DNA from: Bacillus sp. ISL-37 | GTDB lineage: Bacteria; Bacillota; Bacilli; Bacillales; Cytobacillaceae | Direction: 5' to 3' | Assembly: GCF_018613315.1 (NCBI RefSeq) | Contig: NZ_JAGGQL010000011.1 | Coordinates: 27,852-91,851 of the forward strand | DNA: 64,000 nucleotides | Shown here: one piece after another, positions 62,150-64,000 of the stretch | Numbering within the stretch: position 1 is the stretch's first letter | Layout of the letters: every line of letters begins with the position of its first letter | Notes under the pieces: model-generated | Database searches by the model: none | Told to the model about the DNA's origin: nothing | Seen by the model: only the letters and a program-made list of their open reading frames with translations | Translations under genes and position numbers: made by a program

Positions 62150-62665
62150 TTAAGCAGATTTATGTGTAGCTTCTGGTGTTTGTTTGAAAACAGTCTTGCG
62201 GATGAAAGGAACTACCCAGCGGTCTAAACCGTATTTACCAGCGTTGTAGCCGGCGAACAGGATGATGAAGCCGAAGAAGATGTCAGTTGGGTTGTGAGAT
62301 ACTGTTCCGGCAAGGAAGAAACTGAAGTTCATCACCAGGCCGAAGAACATTGCAGCAGTTGTCAGTGTTCCAAGGATCAAACCAAGACCAACAAGGAATT
62401 CGCCTAGAGGTACGATAAAGTTGAATAATTCAATATTCGGGATTGCAAAGCTTTCAAGGAAGTTTACATACCAACCATATACCGCATTTCCGTCTGGACC
62501 TTTTACTGGATTGGCAACTGCATTTTTCAAATATCCAGTTGCGTCAAATCCTTCACCAGTTAATTTGCCCCATCCAGCAGTCATCCAGTTGTAACCTAGC
62601 CAAACACGAATCACAGTCAACAGACCAGCAGCAATATTGTTTTCTCTTAACCATTTAGCGAACAT
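62150..62665 (-). CDS. DoxX family membrane protein, copy 3
   Basis: The 171-residue four-helix protein equals copy 2 in its first 161 residues. The tail is QTPEATHKSA rather than REAETAHKAV. It has the same GAAGGGAAGCG leader. On the minus strand a TTGACA hexamer lies upstream near 62789. An ATACC-N6-GGTAT palindrome lies 150 bp upstream, between it and the DinB gene. Confidence 0.9.
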   Translation of the reverse strand: MFAKWLRENNIAAGLLTVIRVWLGYNWMTAGWGKLTGEGFDATGYLKNAVANPVKGPDGNAVYGWYVNFLESFAIPNIELFNFIVPLGEFLVGLGLILGTLTTAAMFFGLVMNFSFFLAGTVSHNPTDIFFGFIILFAGYNAGKYGLDRWVVPFIRKTVFKQTPEATHKSA

Positions 62666-62814
62666 CTAAATCGCTTCCCTTCAAAAGTTAATAATTAGTA
62701 CACTTATAAGATATCAAAGCAATTTATGGAAATCTGTGAAAAAAGTGTGAAGACACATATCAGCCATAATGTTATGAACAAATTTTGTCAAAGGATTCCC
62801 TTTAATGGGATAGA

Positions 62815-62830
62815 ATACCTAAAGGGGTAT
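62815..62830. promoter_or_regulatory. CsoR/CstR-type operator between doxX copy 3 and the DinB gene
   Basis: ATACC-TAAAGG-GGTAT is a perfect copy of the regulon palindrome. It overlaps a TAGAAT hexamer reading towards the DinB gene 93 bp away, the same -10/operator overlap as at 29618. Control of doxX copy 3 from 150 bp is possible too. Confidence 0.6.
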
Positions 62831-62922
62831 TAATAGGATTATTCCTTTTTCCTTGCTGCATATATTGGAAATATATAGAATAAATATATGACGAAGTACA
62901 AGCTGGAAAGGGGAAGGGAAAT

Positions 62923-63375
62923 ATGAGCGAGCTCTTATTTAAGCAGTTTGAATTAACAAGAGGTTCTTTTTTGAAAAACATTGAGGTCATCACTGCGGAA
63001 CAGGCAATTGTGCAGCCAGAAGGATTCAATAATAACATCCACTGGCACATCGGGCATGTGCTGACAGTTACAGAACAATTCATGATGGGGTTCCCGAAAA
63101 AATCAAATCATCTTCCTGCTAACTACATAGAATTATTCGGAAATGGTACCCGGCCTTCTGAGTGGACTGGTGATGTTCCTTCTGTCGATGTTTTGCGTGA
63201 CCAAATGAAAGCCCAATTGGGGAGGATCAAGGAAGTTCCAACTTCGATGCTGGATGAGAAGCTTAAGAAGCCTTTCCTGGGTCTGGAGACTTTTGGAGAG
63301 CTTGCGAACATGGCTTTATTTCATGAGGCTTATCATCTTGGCCAAATCCACGCGATGAGAAAATTAGTAAAGTAA
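62923..63375 (+). CDS. DinB superfamily metal-dependent protein
   Basis: The 150-residue four-helix protein has the DinB metal triad: HWHIGH (His40-His45 region) and HEAYHLGQ near residue 138. Several Bacillus DinB proteins are bacillithiol S-transferases (BstA type). With a sulfur-regulon operator upstream, a thiol-transferase role is a fair inference. GAAAGGGGAAGGG precedes the ATG. Confidence 0.88.
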   Translation: MSELLFKQFELTRGSFLKNIEVITAEQAIVQPEGFNNNIHWHIGHVLTVTEQFMMGFPKKSNHLPANYIELFGNGTRPSEWTGDVPSVDVLRDQMKAQLGRIKEVPTSMLDEKLKKPFLGLETFGELANMALFHEAYHLGQIHAMRKLVK

Positions 63376-63381
63376 TATAAT

Positions 63382-63411
63382 GGCAGGGTCCGATTTTGGG
63401 CCCTGTTTTTT
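63382..63411 (+). terminator. Rho-independent terminator
   Basis: CAGGGTCC and GGGCCCTG pair and end in six T residues after the DinB gene. Confidence 0.9.
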
Positions 63412-63466
63412 GAAACCTGTTATCACTTTTTACGTATTAGTAAATAAGGGAAGGCAGGTGTGAGAA

Positions 63467-63685
63467 ATGAGCAAGGATAAGGATTCAATGATTCTTAGAA
63501 GGTGGCTCATCATATTTATTTCTTTTGCGGTAGCTGGAGCGCTGTTCCTTTTCATTGACTTCACGTGGGTCAAAAAGACACTTTCAGTCATCATGCTGGT
63601 GATCGGTTTTGTCGCTGCTGGGTTTGTATATCAGTTTTATGAGACTTGGCTTGATAAATTAGGTAAAAAAAGTAATGGAAAATAA
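63467..63685 (+). CDS. Small two-helix membrane protein
   Basis: I do not recognise this 72-residue protein. It has two hydrophobic helices (about residues 12-30 and 37-58) and basic ends. A weak GGAAGGCAGGTG site precedes the ATG. A repeat array follows it; no strong terminator is seen. Confidence 0.7.
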   Translation: MSKDKDSMILRRWLIIFISFAVAGALFLFIDFTWVKKTLSVIMLVIGFVAAGFVYQFYETWLDKLGKKSNGK

Positions 63686-63807
63686 AGACTCACTTCGTTA
63701 ATCGAAGTTGGAGCATCAAATGATATAAGGGAAAAGTTGCTGAGGTTTGAAAAGCAACAGCCAATGAACTAGTTTTTTCACTCTAACTTGGAATTTCCGC
63801 GAATGAT

Positions 63808-64000
63808 TGACAGGTTTTAAGGTGTAGAAACGCTAAGTTGTCAAGAAAACGCATTTATTATGACAGGTTTCAGGCTGGAGAGCGTAAAGCTGTCAAGAAA
63901 ACGCATTTATTATGACAGGTTTCAGGCTGTAGAGCGCAAAGCTGTCAAGAAAACGCATTTATTATGACAGGTTTCAGGCTGGAGAGCGCAAAGCTGTCAA
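63808..64000. repeat. Tandem hairpin array, 52-bp period, runs off the window
   Basis: TGACAGG begins at 63808, 63861, 63913 and 63965, steps of 53, 52 and 52 bp. The unit is the same family as the 33.3-kb array (TGACAGGTTTCA ... AAAGCTGTCAAGAAAACG). The array continues past the window end. Between 63686 and 63807 I see no gene. Confidence 0.93.

Overview
The window is 64 kb of chromosome from a spore-forming Bacillaceae bacterium of moderately low GC content. A tricistronic GerA-type germinant receptor operon, a pgi-yugN-yugO block in Bacillus-like order, SAM-I, c-di-AMP and c-di-GMP-I riboswitches and strong Shine-Dalgarno sites support this. A Mesobacillus- or Cytobacillus-like genus is likely but not provable here. 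I see no rRNA, tRNA, phage, IS element or CRISPR array.

Layout. 0-5 kb: GltS-type symporter, pgi, YugN-like protein and YugO-type K+ channel. 5-10 kb: small membrane protein, DedA protein, and a ger operon of A, B and C genes plus a 51-codon fourth gene resembling the D subunits of germinant receptors. 10.3-11.9 kb: a PlcR-like HTH/TPR regulator followed 42 bp later by a secreted precursor carrying twelve tandem copies of VADLPSQHS. That core resembles PapR heptapeptides such as ADLPFEF. I read this as a PlcR-PapR-type quorum-sensing pair with a multi-copy pheromone, and it is the most striking system here. 12-14 kb: small secreted protein, TVP38 protein, BNR-type lipoprotein.

14-34 kb is dominated by reactive sulfur, thiol redox and respiration. 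There are two paralogous sulfurtransferase operons (TusA-rhodanese, DsrE, rhodanese-MBL; the second adds TusA and a TauE exporter). A minus-strand operon carries CcdA, a two-component system, OsmC, a membrane protein and a TlpA/ResA thioredoxin. A cbb3-type oxidase operon (ccoN, ccoO, cytochrome c, CcoG/NapH-like protein, beta-propeller cytochrome c) has ccoS nearby. A CstB-like persulfide dioxygenase lies at 53 kb and three DoxX paralogues at 50-62 kb. A palindrome of the form ATACC-N6-GGTAT, like CsoR/CstR operators, lies before five of these units, which suggests one persulfide-responsive regulon. No regulator gene of that family is in the window.

34-64 kb: M6 metalloprotease, lipid kinase, c-di-AMP riboswitch with ktrB-ktrA, a BMP-type lipoprotein with a chemoreceptor, a split chromate transporter, SAM riboswitch with metNPQ, DUF445 protein, cupin, RsbR-like protein, MFS transporter, a second two-component system, Gfo/Idh/MocA oxidoreductase, lactonase, nadE, a c-di-GMP riboswitch before a 74-codon gene, a MazG-like protein, and a DinB protein.

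Several intergenic gaps hold tandem hairpin arrays. Four loci have a period of exactly or nearly 52 bp (three unrelated sequence families), one has 51 bp, and two other loci have about 21 bp. These are close to five and two turns of B-DNA. One 14-copy array keeps its 52-bp register over 676 bp without an indel.
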